From Amphiplicatus metriothermophilus (GTDB lineage: Bacteria; Pseudomonadota; Alphaproteobacteria; Caulobacterales; Parvularculaceae), in contig NZ_FZQA01000006.1 of NCBI RefSeq assembly GCF_900199215.1, positions 1 through 64,000 of the forward strand: a DNA stretch of 64,000 nucleotides, in the 5' to 3' direction. Position 1 is the stretch's first letter. Every line of letters begins with the position of its first letter. Positions 54,031-63,883 of this stretch are shown piece by piece. The notes below the pieces were generated by a model that searched no databases, was not told the DNA's origin, and saw nothing but the letters and a program-made list of their open reading frames with translations. The position numbers were made by a program, and so were the translations under genes.

Positions 54031-55314
54031 TCAGAATGCGTAGCGCCTCTCGCGGAACCATTTCGAGGCGAGCCATTTCACGCCCCGCGCGACGGGCAGG
54101 CCGGCGTGGCGCGAGGCGGGGTCGGGCGCGCCGTCCGGGCCGGCGTTCTCGAAAACGAGAACGTCGCCCGTCGCGCCCCTGAAGCGGATGTCCGGCGCGA
54201 GGAAATGGGTCTCGCCGCCTTCATAGTCGTCATTGAGGTAAAGGAGCGCCGTGGCCGCCCGCTGGCCGCCGCGCTCTCGGTCCGGACCGGGCGGCAGCCA
54301 GTCGCCGTGCGGTCGATATTCCTGACCCGGAGCGTAACAGAGAAGGGCGAGGAACTCGCCGTTTTCGGCGGGCCTTCCCGCCAGCGCGGCGAGCCGGCGG
54401 TTGAACGCGACGAGCGCAAGGTCGAGATCGACGGGGCCGAGCACGGCCGCCAGGGAATTGCGATAGGGATCGGCGCGCGACTCGCCGGTGCGCGGATCGG
54501 CGATCTGGGACGGGCGCAGGAAAGGCGCGCCGGCGGCGATGACATATTCGCACTCCTCGGCGGCGAAGGCGTCGCGGAAGACGCGCGCGGCAGGCGCCTC
54601 GCAGAGCCGTTCGGCGGACGCGACGGGCGCGGGCGGCGGCGCGGCGAGCTTTTCGGCGATGCGATCCCAATCAAGACTTTCCGTAGACGGAACGACGTAC
54701 GGGGCGCGCGCCTCCTCGCCGGCGGACAGGGCGGCGGCGAGCGCGCCCGCGTTCGGATAGCGCGCGGCGGCGAGCTTCTTCACGCAGTCGCGCGCGAGCG
54801 CGCGGTCGGCGCCGGCGCGGCCCTGGGCGGCGCGGCGCGCGCAGACGGCGGCGGCGACCGCGTCGCGCCGGGCGGCGGCCTCGATCAGGTCCGCGGCGTC
54901 GGCGTCTTCCCCGTCGGCGGCGAAGAGCAGCATGGCGATCTCGCGCTGCGCGCCGGCATGGCCGCGCCGCGCCGCCGAGAGCGCGAAGCGCGTCGCCGCA
55001 GCCCAATCCGCCGCGACGCCCAGTCCGTCCGCGTAAAGAACGGCGAGCAGGCGCTCGGCGGCGGGCGAGCCGCCGGCGGCGGCGCGTTCGAGCAGGGAGA
55101 CGGCGTCGGGCAGCGACGCGCGCGTTCCGCACCGGCGCGTCGCGAGGGTGTAAAGCGCGTCCGGCTCGCCCCCGTCGGCGGCGGCGCGCAGCCAGCGTTC
55201 GGCTTCCTCGCGCGCGCCGGCGCCGCTCAGCGCGGCGGCGAGGGCGTATTGCGCGCGCGCTTCGCCGGCTTCGGCGCGGCGGCGGAGGTCGGCCAGATCG
55301 GGGCGGTCAGCCAT
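54031..55314 (-). CDS. Sel1-repeat protein fused to a prolyl 4-hydroxylase-type 2OG-Fe(II) oxygenase
   Basis: A 427-residue two-part protein. The first ~200 residues form Sel1/TPR-like helical repeats (EAGEARAQYALAAALSGAG, GGEPDALYTLATRR, GGSPAAERLLAVLYADGLGV, RGHAGAQREIAMLLF). The last ~200 form a P4Hc oxygenase: ADPYRNSLAAVLGPV, the Fe ligands His and Asp in YRPHGDWLPP, GGETHFLAPDIRF, and the distal His and Lys in ASRHAGLPVARGVKWLASKW. It may hydroxylate a proline in a partner protein bound by the repeats. Same strand as radA, cvpA and purF, possibly one transcript. Confidence 0.87.
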   Translation of the reverse strand: MADRPDLADLRRRAEAGEARAQYALAAALSGAGAREEAERWLRAAADGGEPDALYTLATRRCGTRASLPDAVSLLERAAAGGSPAAERLLAVLYADGLGVAADWAAATRFALSAARRGHAGAQREIAMLLFAADGEDADAADLIEAAARRDAVAAAVCARRAAQGRAGADRALARDCVKKLAAARYPNAGALAAALSAGEEARAPYVVPSTESLDWDRIAEKLAAPPPAPVASAERLCEAPAARVFRDAFAAEECEYVIAAGAPFLRPSQIADPRTGESRADPYRNSLAAVLGPVDLDLALVAFNRRLAALAGRPAENGEFLALLCYAPGQEYRPHGDWLPPGPDRERGGQRAATALLYLNDDYEGGETHFLAPDIRFRGATGDVLVFENAGPDGAPDPASRHAGLPVARGVKWLASKWFRERRYAF

Positions 55315-55432
55315 GGCGCGAGCCTATCATTCGCCTTTCGCGCCCGCCAATCGGCGCGCTCTCGCCGCCGCCGGCGTTGCGCCGCTTCGCGCGCTCCGTT
55401 AACAGGCGGACGCGAGCAAGGAGGGCCTTCCC

Positions 55433-55966
55433 ATGCGTCTCGACGCCGTCGCCGTCGGCAAGAACCCGCCCGAGGACGTGAACGTCGTCATCGAGATTCC
55501 GGTCGGCGGCCAGCCGATCAAATACGAGCTGGACAAGGAGGCCGGCGCGCTCGTCGTCGACCGCTTCCTCTATACGGCGATGGCCTATCCGGGCAATTAC
55601 GGCTTCGTGCCGCACACGCTGTCCGACGACGGGGACCCTATCGACGTGCTGATCTGCAACACGCGCCCGCTGGTTCCCGGCTGCGTCATCAATGTGCGGC
55701 CCATCGGCGTGATGCTGATGGAGGACAACGCCGGCGTCGACGAGAAGATCCTCGCCGTGCCGAGTCCGCATCTGACGCGCCGCTACGAGAACGTGCGCAA
55801 CTATTCCGACCTGCCGGAGATCACGCTGCAGCAGATCGGCCATTTCTTCGAGCACTACAAGGATCTCGAGCCCGGCAAATGGGCGAAGATCGGCGGCTGG
55901 CAGGATCGCGCGGTCGCGCAGCGCCTGATCGTCGAGGCGATCGAGCGGGCGAAGGGCGCGCGCTAA
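55433..55966 (+). CDS. ppa: Inorganic pyrophosphatase
   Basis: A 177-residue family I soluble pyrophosphatase, normal length. Metal and substrate residues are visible in [66 protein letters not shown] and [10 protein letters not shown]. It removes the pyrophosphate made by biosynthesis. AAGGAGG lies upstream. It is divergent from the Sel1/hydroxylase gene; its stop overlaps the convergent korB stop by 4 nt. Confidence 0.97.
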   Translation: MRLDAVAVGKNPPEDVNVVIEIPVGGQPIKYELDKEAGALVVDRFLYTAMAYPGNYGFVPHTLSDDGDPIDVLICNTRPLVPGCVINVRPIGVMLMEDNAGVDEKILAVPSPHLTRRYENVRNYSDLPEITLQQIGHFFEHYKDLEPGKWAKIGGWQDRAVAQRLIVEAIERAKGAR

Positions 55967-56973
55967 CCCGCCTTCTTGGTCCACACCGAGCCGCGACGCA
56001 GGGCGTCGGCGACGCGGCCCGCGCGCTCGCCCGGCCTCGCGCGGCCGGCCCAGAAGCCCTTCTCGAAGGCCGCGGCGGCGGGCGCGCGGTAGATCACGCC
56101 GAGCGCGACGGGAAAGTCCGGCTGCGGCATGGACAGCAGAAGCTGGGCGAGGGCGGGATTCGTCTCGTCGTGGACGAGAATGTCCGTCTGCGGAACGCCC
56201 CCTTCGCCGACCGCCGCGACCTCGAGGCGGAAAGTCTGCGGGTTGAAGCGCAGGCCCTTCGCTCCCTTCGCGAACAAGAGCGGCTTGCCGTGCTCGACGT
56301 GAATCTGGGCGTCGTCGGCGACCTTTTTCTCGGTGAAGGAGGAAAAGACGTCGGCGTTGTAGACGATGCAGTTCTGGAAGATCTCGACGAAGGCCGCGCC
56401 CTCGAAAGCGTGCGCCGCTTTCAGCGTCTCGCCGAGATGCTTCGCGTCGGTGTCGATGCCGCGGGCGATGAACTTCGCGCCGGCGCCGAGCGCGAACAGG
56501 CACGGGCTCACCGGCGCGTCGATCGAGCCTTTCGGGCTCGACGGCGAGCGCGTGCCGATGCGCGAAGTCGGCGAGTACTGGCCCTTGGTCAGGCCGTAGA
56601 TCTCGTTGTTGAAGAGCAGCACCTGCACGTTCACGTTCCGGCGCAGCGCGTGCAGCAGGTGATTGCCGCCGATGGACAGCCCGTCGCCGTCGCCGGTGAC
56701 GACCCACACGTCGAGGTCGGGATTGGCGAGCTTGAGGCCCGTGGCGAAGGCCGGCGCGCGGCCGTGTATCGTATGGAAGCCGTAGGACTTCACGTAATAG
56801 GGAAAGCGCGACGAGCAGCCGATGCCGGAGACGAACACGGTTTCGTCCGGGTTCGCGCCGATGTCGGCGAGCGTCTTCTGCACGGCCTTCAGGATGGCGT
56901 AGTCGCCGCAGCCGGGGCACCAGCGCACTTCCTGGTCGGTGGCGAAGTCTTTGGCGGTGAGGGGAGCGGTCAT
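55963..56973 (-). CDS. korB: 2-oxoacid:ferredoxin oxidoreductase, beta subunit
   Basis: A 336-residue thiamine-diphosphate subunit. Cluster-ligand cysteines lie in [16 protein letters not shown] and [14 protein letters not shown]; the thiamine site is [20 protein letters not shown], and [19 protein letters not shown] is a KorB hallmark. Together with KorA it converts 2-oxoglutarate (or a related 2-oxoacid) and CoA to the acyl-CoA while reducing ferredoxin. The start at 56973 excludes an eight-residue basic extension. It is downstream of korA; the 145-nt gap holds a large hairpin repeat. Confidence 0.94.
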   Translation of the reverse strand: MTAPLTAKDFATDQEVRWCPGCGDYAILKAVQKTLADIGANPDETVFVSGIGCSSRFPYYVKSYGFHTIHGRAPAFATGLKLANPDLDVWVVTGDGDGLSIGGNHLLHALRRNVNVQVLLFNNEIYGLTKGQYSPTSRIGTRSPSSPKGSIDAPVSPCLFALGAGAKFIARGIDTDAKHLGETLKAAHAFEGAAFVEIFQNCIVYNADVFSSFTEKKVADDAQIHVEHGKPLLFAKGAKGLRFNPQTFRLEVAAVGEGGVPQTDILVHDETNPALAQLLLSMPQPDFPVALGVIYRAPAAAAFEKGFWAGRARPGERAGRVADALRRGSVWTKKAG

Positions 56974-57009
56974 CGGGCGTCGCCTTCGACAGTGCACGAA
57001 TCTTTCATT

Positions 57010-57082
57010 CCGCTCATCCCGGCGAAAGCCGGGATCCAGAATGGAGTGAGCGCTGGGTCCCGGCTTTCGCCCGGATGAGCGG
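57010..57082. repeat. Large inverted-repeat element (REP-like) in the korA-korB gap
   Basis: Two 30-nt arms (57010-57039 and 57053-57082) match as inverted repeats at 28 of 30 positions by eye, around a 13-nt loop. The core TCATCCCGGCGAAAGCCGGG is a sequence type I know as a dispersed intergenic repeat in alphaproteobacteria. As RNA it would form a very stable stem between two genes of one operon, and could protect the upstream message or weaken korB expression. Confidence 0.85.
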
Positions 57083-57118
57083 AGAAGGAGACTGGTGAAA
57101 GAGAAAACATGGCAACCT

Positions 57119-59026
57119 TTACTGCGCGGCTCCCACAGCGGCCGGTTTCGGGGTTCGCGCCGCGGCCGGATAATGCGCGCGGATCGCGTCGAGAATCTCG
57201 GCGATCTTGAAAGGCTGGCCGGAGACCTTGTTGAGCGGGATGACGCCGATCTCCAGCCTGTCGCGCAGAAGCGTGGCGCACTGGCCCATGTTCATCTCGG
57301 GCAGCAGGACGCGCTCGTAGCCGCGCAGGAGCGCGCCGAGATTGTCTGGCAACGGATTGAGCCAGCGCAGGTGAATCTGCGCTGCGTCGAGGCCTTCCTT
57401 GCGGGCCGCCTCGACGGCCCGCCAGATGACGCCGTGGGTCGAGCCCCAGCCGACGACGGCGAGCGGCCCGCGCTCGGGGCCCTGCTCGACCTCCTGGGGG
57501 CGGATGAATTTCGCCACGCTGGCGACTTTCCGCGCGCGCAGCTCGGTCATGGCCTGATGGTTGGCCGCCTCGTAGGAGATGTCGCCGGTCTCGATGTCCT
57601 TCTCAAGGCCGCCGATGCGGTGGGCGAGGCCCTTCATGCCCGGCGCGACCCAGGGCCGGCCGAGGCTTTCCGGATCGCGCGCCCAGATCGCGCGCTTGAG
57701 GTCCGCCGGGTCGTCCGAGTCCGGCGCCTGCGGCGGCGCGTTGTGAAGGATCGGCTCGTAGTCGGCCATGTCGGGGATGGCCCACGGGCCGGCCGCGTTG
57801 GCGATATAGCCGTCCGTGAGCAGAAAGACCGGCGTCATGTGCCGCAGCGCGACGCGCGTCGCCTCGATCGCCGCGTCGAAGCAGTCGCCGGGGCCGGCCG
57901 CGGCGATCACCGGAACCGGCGCGTCGGCGTTGCGCCCGTAGACCGCCTGATAGAGGTCGGACTGCTCGGTCTTGGTCGGCAGGCCCGTGGACGGCCCGCC
58001 GCGCTGGGAGTTGACGACGACGAGCGGCAGCTCGGCGGCGATGGCGAGGCCGATCGCTTCGGTTTTGAGCGCGATCCCCGGCCCCGAGGAGGAGGTCACG
58101 CCGATCGCCCCGCCGTAAGAGGCGCCGATCGCGGCGCAGGCCGCGGCGATCTCGTCCTCGGCCTGGAAGGTGGCGACGCCGAGATCGCCCATGCGCGAGA
58201 GGTGATGCAGCAGCGGCGAGGCAGGGGTGATCGGATAGGAGCAGAACAGCACCGGCTTGTCGGCGAGCTCGCCCGCCGCAGCGAGGCCGAGCGCGAGCGC
58301 CTCGGCCCCGGTGATGGAGCGGTAGTCGCCCGGCGACATCGGCGCGGCGCCGATCTCGAACTGCGGGATCTCGGCGGACAGCTCGGCGGTCTCGGCGTAG
58401 GCGTGGCCGGCGTGAAGCGCGGCGAGGTTGCCGGCGAGCACGTCGGGCGCCTTGGCGAACTTGCGGTTGATCCAGGCTTCCATCGGCGCGCGGTCGCGGC
58501 CGAACATCCACAGGATCGCGCCGAGGGCCCAGAAGTTCTTGCAGCGCTCGGCGTCGCGCCGGCTGAGGCCGGAGTCCTTCACCGCTTCGAGGGTGAGCGC
58601 CTTGATCGGGATTTCGATCACCTGATAGTCGGCGAGCGCGCCGGTCTCGCGCGGGTCGGCCCTGATGTTCGCCTTGGCGAAATTGCGCTCGTTGAACTCG
58701 TCCGTGTTGAGAATGACGAGCGCGCCTTTCGGCAGCAGCGGCAGGTTCACTTTCAGCGCGGCCGGGTTGAAGGCGACCAGCACGTCGGGCGCGTCGCCGG
58801 CGGTGGCGATGCGCCGCGCGCCGAGATTGATCTGGAACGCCGACACGCCGAAGGTCGTGCCGACCGGCGCCCTGATCTCGGCGGGGAAGTCGGGGAAGGT
58901 GGCGAAGTCGGCGCCCGCGAGCGCGGTCGACTCGGCGAACTGCGCGCCCAGCAGCTGCACGCCGTCCCCGGAATCGCCCGCGAAGCGGACGACGATGGAT
59001 TGATGCTCAGGCCTGATCTTGGTCAT
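57119..59026 (-). CDS. korA: 2-oxoacid:ferredoxin oxidoreductase, fused gamma-alpha subunit
   Basis: A 635-residue subunit. The gamma domain comes first (VRFAGDSGDGVQLLGAQFAE, FPDFPAEIRAPVGTTFGVSA), then the alpha/pyrimidine-binding domain (ITGAEALALGLAAAGELADK, SYPITPASPLLHHLSR, SSSGPGIALKTEAIGLA, SQRGGPSTGLPTKTEQSDL). This fused order and length are typical of the two-subunit KorAB group in aerobic alphaproteobacteria and actinobacteria. It acts with KorB next to or in place of the 2-oxoglutarate dehydrogenase complex. First gene of the korA-korB operon. Confidence 0.94.
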   Translation of the reverse strand: MTKIRPEHQSIVVRFAGDSGDGVQLLGAQFAESTALAGADFATFPDFPAEIRAPVGTTFGVSAFQINLGARRIATAGDAPDVLVAFNPAALKVNLPLLPKGALVILNTDEFNERNFAKANIRADPRETGALADYQVIEIPIKALTLEAVKDSGLSRRDAERCKNFWALGAILWMFGRDRAPMEAWINRKFAKAPDVLAGNLAALHAGHAYAETAELSAEIPQFEIGAAPMSPGDYRSITGAEALALGLAAAGELADKPVLFCSYPITPASPLLHHLSRMGDLGVATFQAEDEIAAACAAIGASYGGAIGVTSSSGPGIALKTEAIGLAIAAELPLVVVNSQRGGPSTGLPTKTEQSDLYQAVYGRNADAPVPVIAAAGPGDCFDAAIEATRVALRHMTPVFLLTDGYIANAAGPWAIPDMADYEPILHNAPPQAPDSDDPADLKRAIWARDPESLGRPWVAPGMKGLAHRIGGLEKDIETGDISYEAANHQAMTELRARKVASVAKFIRPQEVEQGPERGPLAVVGWGSTHGVIWRAVEAARKEGLDAAQIHLRWLNPLPDNLGALLRGYERVLLPEMNMGQCATLLRDRLEIGVIPLNKVSGQPFKIAEILDAIRAHYPAAARTPKPAAVGAAQ

Positions 59027-59478
59027 AGGCTCCCGCCCGTCGCGCGCCTTGTCTTTCGCCCCCGCGGCTCGCGCTCCCTGGCTGTCGCTCCATGCAGGAA
59101 GCTCGCCGGCGCGCGGGCGGATTGCTGGCGATTGGCGAGACCGTCAGCAGCAACTAACCCAAACGCGGAAGAGCCGGGCCCTGTCCGCGCTGTTTCTGTG
59201 ATCATATCTCAATCTTGCCGGCGGGGCGCAAGGCTCCGCCATGCCGCATCGCGGCAAGGTGAACCGGGGCTGCATAGGCCGGACCGGCGCCCGGGAAAAG
59301 GCAGTTTTTCTAAAAGGGCCGATAGGCTCGCGCGGAACCGCCGGGACGCGCGCGAGTCCGCTTGCGGCCGGCGCGCGACGGCTGCTAGGCGTGAAAGGAG
59401 CATTTCCGGCGCGCGGGCGTCTTTCGTTCCTCGGACGGCCGCCCGGCGCGCCTCCGCCCCAACGTCAAGAGGACAGCC
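59027..59478. other. Divergent promoter region between korA and fsa
   Basis: About 450 bases with no supported gene. It must contain the start regions of leftward korA and rightward fsa. The fsa ribosome-binding site AAGAGGA lies just before 59479. I see no clear operator, terminator or structured RNA. Confidence 0.5.
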
Positions 59479-60132
59479 ATGAAATTCTTCATCGACACCG
59501 CCGACGTCGCCGCCATCAGGGAGCTCGCCGCGACCGGGCTCGTGGACGGCGTGACCACCAATCCCAGCCTCGTCATGAAGTCGGGCCGCGACTTCCGCGA
59601 GGTGGTCGAGGAGATCTGCGCCCTGGTCGACGGTCCTGTGAGCGCCGAAGTGACCGCCGTCGAGGCCGACAGGATGATCGCGGAGGGAAAATCCCTCGCC
59701 GCGATCGCCAAGAACGTCGTGGTCAAGGTTCCCCTGACCATCGACGGGCTCAAGGCCTGCCGGGCGCTGTCGGGCGATGGGATCGGCGTCAACGTCACCT
59801 TGTGCTTTTCGGCCAATCAGGCGCTGCTCGCGGCCAAGGCGGGCGCGACCTTCATATCGCCCTTCATCGGCCGGCTCGACGACATCGGCGCGGACGGCAT
59901 GGAGCTCATCCGCGAGATCCGCGTCATCTACGACAATTACGATTTCCGTACGGAGGTGCTGGCCGCCTCGATCCGCTCGCCCCAGCATGTGAAGGACTGC
60001 GCGCTCGCCGGCGCGGACGTGGCGACGGTTCCGCCTGCGGTGCTCAAGGCGCTCGCGTCCCACCCGCTGACCGACAAGGGGCTCGCCGCCTTCCTCGCCG
60101 ACTGGGAGAAGACCGGGCAGAAGATCGTGTAA
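59479..60132 (+). CDS. fsa: Transaldolase, small TalC/FSA type
   Basis: A 217-residue single-domain aldolase of the class I transaldolase 'FSA/TalC' subfamily. [34 protein letters not shown], the Schiff-base Lys in [35 protein letters not shown] and [15 protein letters not shown] are all standard. Members act as transaldolase in the pentose phosphate pathway or as fructose-6-phosphate aldolase; sequence alone does not settle which. First gene of a rightward series; the MscS-type gene follows after 40 nt. Confidence 0.95.
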   Translation: MKFFIDTADVAAIRELAATGLVDGVTTNPSLVMKSGRDFREVVEEICALVDGPVSAEVTAVEADRMIAEGKSLAAIAKNVVVKVPLTIDGLKACRALSGDGIGVNVTLCFSANQALLAAKAGATFISPFIGRLDDIGADGMELIREIRVIYDNYDFRTEVLAASIRSPQHVKDCALAGADVATVPPAVLKALASHPLTDKGLAAFLADWEKTGQKIV

Positions 60133-60172
60133 GGCGGCGCGCGCCGGCGCGGTACGCGAAAGAGGCCGATCG

Positions 60173-62656
60173 TTGAGACTTCTTCTGGTCATTCTCGCCT
60201 GTCTCGCCGCCATGCTCGCCGCTGCGGGCGCGCAGGACGACGATCGCGCCCGCGCCATCGAGCAGGCCGCCGCCGAGCTCGCGGCCATTCGCGAAGACGT
60301 CGCGCGCGACGCGACGGAGGACGCCGCCGCGCTGGAAGAGCGGCTGCGCGCGCTGCGCGACGCCTCGCGCGCGCGGCTTGAGCCGGTGCAGCGCGAGATC
60401 GCCAGGGTCGAGTCGGACCTGAACGCCCTAGGTCCGGCGCCGGGGGAAGGCGAGCCGGCCGAAGCGCCGGCGCTGAGCGAGCAGCGCGAAGCGCTCAATC
60501 GCGAGCTGGCGGCCCTGCGCGCGCAGGAGGTGCGCATCAACGCCAATATCGTTCAGGCGACGGAGCTGTTGGGCGAGATATCGGCCCGGCGCATCGGGGC
60601 GCTGTACGGCCGCGTGCTGGAGCGCGAGCGTTCGCTCGTCTCTCCCGCGCTGTGGGCCGAAGCGTTCGCCGGCGCGCGCGCGAGCGCCGGCAGGATCGGC
60701 GCCTATATCGCCGACTGGAGCGCTCGCAAGGCCGAGGGCGAGAAGCTGGCGCCGGCGCTGCTTATCATCTTCGCCGCGCTGCTGGTTTCGGTGCTGATGT
60801 TCGGCCCGGTCAAGCGCTGGGTGTCCGACAGCTTCTCCAGCCGCATCGAACGGTTCGAGCCGACGCCCGCGCGCCGGGTCATCGTCGCGGGCCTCAACAT
60901 GCTCGCCACGGCCGGGCCGGGCATCGTCGGGGGGCTGATCGTGCTGGAGGCTCTGCGCGCGCAGGGGCTCATCGCGGCGGCAGGCGCCGACATCGCCCGC
61001 GAGACCTGGTTCGCGCTGGTCGCGCTGCTGCTGGTCAACGGATTCGTTTCGGGTCTGTTGCGGGCGCGCCGGCCCGAATGGCGCATCGCGCCGGCTCTTG
61101 AGGACAGGGGCCGCAAGGCGGCGTCCTACGTGGTCGCCATCGTGGCGGTCTTCGGGGTCAAGTCCGTGCTCGAAGAGATCGCCTTCGCGACAGGCGCGGG
61201 CGGCGCGATCGAGCGGGTCCTGGACGGGACGAGCGCCGCGGCGATCGGTGCGCTGCTTTTTCTCCTGAGCCGCGGTTCGCTGTGGCGCGCCGGCGCGGCG
61301 GGGCCCGACTCCGAGTCTGATGCAACCGAGGCGCCGCCGGCGGGCGACGTCGCCGAAGAAGACGCCGGCGCGCGCGACGGCTGGCTGCCCGTACGCCGCG
61401 CGGCGCGGCTCGTCGCGGTCGTCGCGGCGGCCGCGCCGTTCTTCGGCTATATCGCCTTCGCCGATTTCGTCACCTCGCGCTTTTATTATCTGGCGCTCAT
61501 GCTCGCCGTGGCGTGGTTCGCCCGCGCGCTGCTGCGCGAGACGGCGGTCTGGGCGTTCGGCCGCATGCAGACGAGAGGCGCCCGCGTGCGGCCGGCCGAA
61601 AAGGACAGAAGCGCCTTCGACGTCTTCTGGGCCCGGGCCGCGATCGACATCGTTTTTCTCCTGGCGCTCGTCCCGTTCGTGCTGGTGCTGGCGGGCCTGC
61701 CCTGGTCGTCGGTGCGGGACATCGTCTGGCAGGCGTTTTTCGGGTTTCAGATCGGCGGCGTGCGGATTCCTTCGGTGGCGAAAATTCTTTTCGCCGTCGC
61801 GCTTTTTCTGGCGGTGCTGGGGCTCACGCGCCTTTTGCAGCGCGGCCTTGCGCGCGGCCCGTTCAGGCATTCCGGCCTCGACGTCGGCGTGCAGGAGTCC
61901 CTGACGACGCTTCTGGGCTATGCGGGATTCATCGCCGCGCTGCTTATCGGCGTCACCGCGCTCGGTTTCAATCTGGCGAACCTCGCCATCATCGCCGGCG
62001 CGCTGTCGGTGGGCATCGGCTTCGGCCTGCAGTCGGTCGTCAACAATTTTGTCTCGGGCCTTATCCTGTTGTTCGAACGGCCGATCAAGGCGGGCGACTG
62101 GATCATCACCTCCTCGGGCGAGGGTACCGTCAAGAAGATCAGCGTGCGCTCCACCGAGATCGAGACCTTCGACCGTTCTTCCATCATCATTCCGAACTCG
62201 GAGCTCATCAGCCAGTCCGTCACCAACTGGACCCACAAGAACAAGATCGGGCGCGTCACCGTGCCGGTGGGGGTCTCCTACAGTTCGGACCCGGAGCTCG
62301 TGCGCGACATCCTTCTCAAATGCGCGCGGGAGCATCCGAACGTGCTGCGTTATCCTGAGCCTTTCGTGGTGTGGAAGGATTTCGGAGCCTCCTCGCTCGA
62401 CTTCGAAATCCGGGCCTATATTCGCGACATCGGCATGGGGCTGTCGGTCCGCACCGATCTGCGCTTCGCGATTTTCAGGGCGCTCAAGGAAGCCGGCGTT
62501 GAAATTCCCTTCCCGCAGCGCGATCTTCATATCAAGACCATGCCGGGAACGGCGCCGCTCGGCGCCCAGGGGCAGCCGGCCGCGGCAAAGCCCGACAGCC
62601 CGGGGGCGGGTCCGCCGGCGCCGAAAGGCGAACCCGATCTTGCGGAGGACGACTGA
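60173..62656 (+). CDS. MscS-family mechanosensitive channel, large (MscK-like) form
   Basis: An 827-residue membrane protein read from TTG (GAGG upstream). A signal peptide (LLLVILACLAAMLAAAGAQD) and a periplasmic coiled-coil region of DUF3772 type (about residues 25-170) precede about ten membrane segments. The MscS pore helix and beta domain are GALSVGIGFGLQSVVNNFVS, GLILLFERPIKAGDWI and VKKISVRSTEIETFDRSSII. A Pro/Ala-rich tail ends the protein. It would release osmolytes on hypo-osmotic shock. The stop overlaps the next start (TGATG), so it is co-transcribed with the FAH-family gene. Confidence 0.93.
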   Translation: MRLLLVILACLAAMLAAAGAQDDDRARAIEQAAAELAAIREDVARDATEDAAALEERLRALRDASRARLEPVQREIARVESDLNALGPAPGEGEPAEAPALSEQREALNRELAALRAQEVRINANIVQATELLGEISARRIGALYGRVLERERSLVSPALWAEAFAGARASAGRIGAYIADWSARKAEGEKLAPALLIIFAALLVSVLMFGPVKRWVSDSFSSRIERFEPTPARRVIVAGLNMLATAGPGIVGGLIVLEALRAQGLIAAAGADIARETWFALVALLLVNGFVSGLLRARRPEWRIAPALEDRGRKAASYVVAIVAVFGVKSVLEEIAFATGAGGAIERVLDGTSAAAIGALLFLLSRGSLWRAGAAGPDSESDATEAPPAGDVAEEDAGARDGWLPVRRAARLVAVVAAAAPFFGYIAFADFVTSRFYYLALMLAVAWFARALLRETAVWAFGRMQTRGARVRPAEKDRSAFDVFWARAAIDIVFLLALVPFVLVLAGLPWSSVRDIVWQAFFGFQIGGVRIPSVAKILFAVALFLAVLGLTRLLQRGLARGPFRHSGLDVGVQESLTTLLGYAGFIAALLIGVTALGFNLANLAIIAGALSVGIGFGLQSVVNNFVSGLILLFERPIKAGDWIITSSGEGTVKKISVRSTEIETFDRSSIIIPNSELISQSVTNWTHKNKIGRVTVPVGVSYSSDPELVRDILLKCAREHPNVLRYPEPFVVWKDFGASSLDFEIRAYIRDIGMGLSVRTDLRFAIFRALKEAGVEIPFPQRDLHIKTMPGTAPLGAQGQPAAAKPDSPGAGPPAPKGEPDLAEDD

Positions 62657-63375
62657 TGACGGGCGGGCGCGAAGGCGTGCAAGGCTTCGTCATCGACCCG
62701 CCGGCGGTTCCGTCGGTTCCGGTCGAGGGCGGGGGCCGGTTTCCCGTGCGGCGCATCTTTTGCGTGGGGAAGAATTACGCCGAGCATGTGCGCGAGATGG
62801 GCGCCGACCCGCGCGAGTCGCCGCCGGTGTTTTTCGCCAAGCCGGCCGACGCCGTAGTCGAATCCGGCGCGACGATCCCATATCCGCCTGGTACGGATAA
62901 TCTGCATTATGAAGGAGAGCTCGTGCTGGCGTTGCGGGCGGGCGGGCGCGACATCGCTTCCGTCGAAGAGGCGGATAAGCTCGTCTTCGGTTTCGCGGCC
63001 GGCTGCGACCTGACCCGGCGCGATCTTCAGGCGGCGGCCAAGCACGCCGGCGCGCCGTGGGACGCGGCCAAGGCGTTCGACCGTTCGGCGCCCGTCGGCG
63101 CCGTCGCCCGCAAGGAAGATCGACCGCTTGGCGAGGACGCGCGTCTCGTTCTTTCCGTTAACGGAGAGGTTCGTCAGGCCGCCGCCCTGAGCGAGATGAT
63201 CTGGTCGCCCGCCGAGATCCTCATGGCGCTGTCGCGCCTGTTCGAGCTTAAGCCCGGCGATCTCGTCTTCACCGGCACGCCCGCGGGCGTCGGCCCGCTC
63301 TATCCCGCCGATGAGGTCGAGGTCCGCGTCGGCGCGCTGCCGGCCCTCGGCTTTTCCATTGCCGGGGGCGATTGA
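62656..63375 (+). CDS. Fumarylacetoacetate hydrolase family protein
   Basis: A 239-residue FAH-fold enzyme. The block IFCVGKNYAEHVREMGADPR, PVFFAKPADAVV, the metal ligands in LHYEGELVLAL, GFAAGCDLTRRDLQ, KAFDRSAPVG and LVFTGTPAGVGPL match the FAHD1-like group, which hydrolyses acylpyruvates or decarboxylates oxaloacetate. A tyrosine-pathway role is not supported by the neighbours. Its start shares one base with the MscS-type gene stop. Confidence 0.92.
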   Translation: MTGGREGVQGFVIDPPAVPSVPVEGGGRFPVRRIFCVGKNYAEHVREMGADPRESPPVFFAKPADAVVESGATIPYPPGTDNLHYEGELVLALRAGGRDIASVEEADKLVFGFAAGCDLTRRDLQAAAKHAGAPWDAAKAFDRSAPVGAVARKEDRPLGEDARLVLSVNGEVRQAAALSEMIWSPAEILMALSRLFELKPGDLVFTGTPAGVGPLYPADEVEVRVGALPALGFSIAGGD

Positions 63376-63409
63376 ACTCCGGCGCTGTGTGACCCTGCAT
63401 GATCTTCAT

Positions 63410-63883
63410 ATGATGAACCAGCCTGAAAAAACCGCCCGCTACGCCGAGGCCGAAAAAGAAATCGCCGCCGTTCTGGAAGGCGAGACCAATCTCGTCGCGC
63501 GCATGGCGACGATCGCGACCATCCTTCATCACGCGTTCGACCATTACTTGTGGACCGGCTTTTATCTGGTCGACCCGGAAAAGCCTGACGATCTCGTCAT
63601 CGGTCCCTATCAGGGCGCGCTGGGCTGCCTGCGCATTCCGTTCGGCAAGGGCGTGTGCGGAACGGCGGCCGCCCGGCGCGAGACGGTGATCGTCGGGGAC
63701 GTGCACGAATTTCCCGGCCATATCGCCTGCGACGCGCGCTCGCAATCCGAGATCGTTGTTCCGACGTTCGACCGGCAGGGCCGCCTCATCGCCGTTTTCG
63801 ACGTCGACAGCGACCGCAAAGCGATGTTTGATGAGGCGGACAAGACCGGCCTCGAACGCATACTGAAAGGAGCGGCGTCATGA
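63410..63883 (+). CDS. msrC: Free methionine-(R)-sulfoxide reductase (GAF-domain fRMsr)
   Basis: A 157-residue single GAF-domain enzyme. The three redox cysteines of fRMsr are in place: ALGCLRIPFGKGVCGTAAAR (two) and PGHIACDARSQSEIVVP (third). FYLVDPEKPDDLVIGPYQG forms the start of the pocket. It reduces free methionine-R-sulfoxide using thioredoxin. Either of two adjacent ATGs (63410, 63413) could start it. The stop overlaps the next gene by 4 nt. Confidence 0.93.
   Translation: MMNQPEKTARYAEAEKEIAAVLEGETNLVARMATIATILHHAFDHYLWTGFYLVDPEKPDDLVIGPYQGALGCLRIPFGKGVCGTAAARRETVIVGDVHEFPGHIACDARSQSEIVVPTFDRQGRLIAVFDVDSDRKAMFDEADKTGLERILKGAAS

Noticed and set aside
52096-57078. A rightward open frame of 1660 codons
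   Set aside because: It is antisense to cvpA, radA, the Sel1/hydroxylase gene and korB, all with clear domains, and crosses ppa out of frame.
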